In this document: piece by piece, positions 6,317-6,563 of the stretch | Position numbering within the stretch: the stretch's first letter is position 1 | Layout of the letters: each line of letters begins with the position of its first letter | DNA from: Flavobacterium sp. | GTDB taxonomy: Bacteria; Bacteroidota; Bacteroidia; Flavobacteriales; Flavobacteriaceae | Direction: 5' to 3' | Assembly: GCA_004296145.1 (NCBI GenBank) | Contig: SEBM01000237.1 | Coordinates: 1 to 6,563 of the forward strand | DNA length: 6,563 bases | Notes under the pieces: model-generated | The model's database searches: none | Told to the model about the DNA's origin: nothing | What the model saw: the letters and a program-made list of their open reading frames with translations, nothing else | Translations under genes and position numbers: made by a program

Positions 6317-6563
6317 ATGAAATCAAAAATAATTGTCCTTTCTCTTTTCCTGTCATTGCTTTTAACTTCTTGTGATGCTATTGACGACCTGTTAAGTTTT
6401 ACTATTTCGAATGAAACTTCAATTCAGATAAAGAGTACATCTCTCATAAATTTACCTATAGAAATTGAAACGCCAGATGTTACAACAAATTCTTCTTCTG
6501 AATTTAAAAACAATAAAACCAACGCTGGTTTAGTAAAGGATGTGAAGTTAAAATCCCTAAAAC
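6317..6563 (+). CDS. Putative lipoprotein, N-terminal part (runs off the window end)
   Basis: The frame is open from ATG 6317 to the last base, giving the first 82 residues. The N-terminus is a lipoprotein signal: basic MKSK, a hydrophobic stretch IIVLSLFLSLLL, then the lipobox LLTSC with the acylated Cys at residue 19. After the Cys comes DAIDDLL; early acidic residues recall the lipoprotein export signals of Bacteroidota that direct some lipoproteins to the cell surface, though this is not a clean match. The mature part (NETSIQIKSTS, INLPIEIETPDVTTNSSSEF, LVKDVKLKSLK) looks beta-rich. It reminds me of small uncharacterised Flavobacteriaceae lipoproteins with a similar LPF-I-TPD pattern, from memory only. 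The function is unknown. It is divergent from guaA and shares no evident pathway with it. The ATG is chosen because the signal peptide begins there. Confidence 0.85.
   Translation, partial: MKSKIIVLSLFLSLLLTSCDAIDDLLSFTISNETSIQIKSTSLINLPIEIETPDVTTNSSSEFKNNKTNAGLVKDVKLKSLK

Overview
The window looks like chromosomal DNA of a member of the Bacteroidota, most likely a Flavobacterium or close relative in the Flavobacteriaceae. The reasons are the AT-rich composition, the lack of Shine-Dalgarno sites before the starts, two matches to the Bacteroidota -7 promoter motif (TAnnTTTG), and a GuaA whose N-terminus (MQHNVLILDFGSQ) I recognise as Flavobacterium-like. The genus is inferred from memory, not from a search.

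Layout. Four complete genes lie head to tail on the minus strand, in transcription order: guaA (GMP synthase, 6101 to 4572), a LysM protein with a coiled coil and a SPOR-like C-terminus (4509 to 2593), a second LysM protein with a periplasmic-binding-protein-like C-terminus (2498 to 405), and an OsmC-family peroxidase-like gene (403 to 2). A perfect 15-bp hairpin with a T-run separates guaA from the LysM genes. The two LysM genes are 94 bases apart, and the second LysM stop is one base from the OsmC start. A 215-base divergent intergenic region (6102-6316) holds a perfect 23-bp palindrome and a short 16-base-period direct repeat. A lipoprotein gene begins on the plus strand at 6317 and runs off the window end.

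How the genes fit together. guaA is housekeeping purine synthesis and looks transcriptionally separate. The two LysM proteins are tandem paralogues: each has a signal peptide and four LysM repeats, followed by a different C-terminal module. The pair probably acts at the periplasmic peptidoglycan, one through a SPOR-like module and one through a type-1 PBP fold that loosely recalls LpoA-like synthase activators. OsmC is probably translationally coupled to the second LysM gene.

I see no defence system, mobile element, CRISPR array or RNA gene. The most interesting material is the LysM pair and the two hairpins: one contains a consensus -7 promoter box in its loop, and the other lies upstream of guaA.
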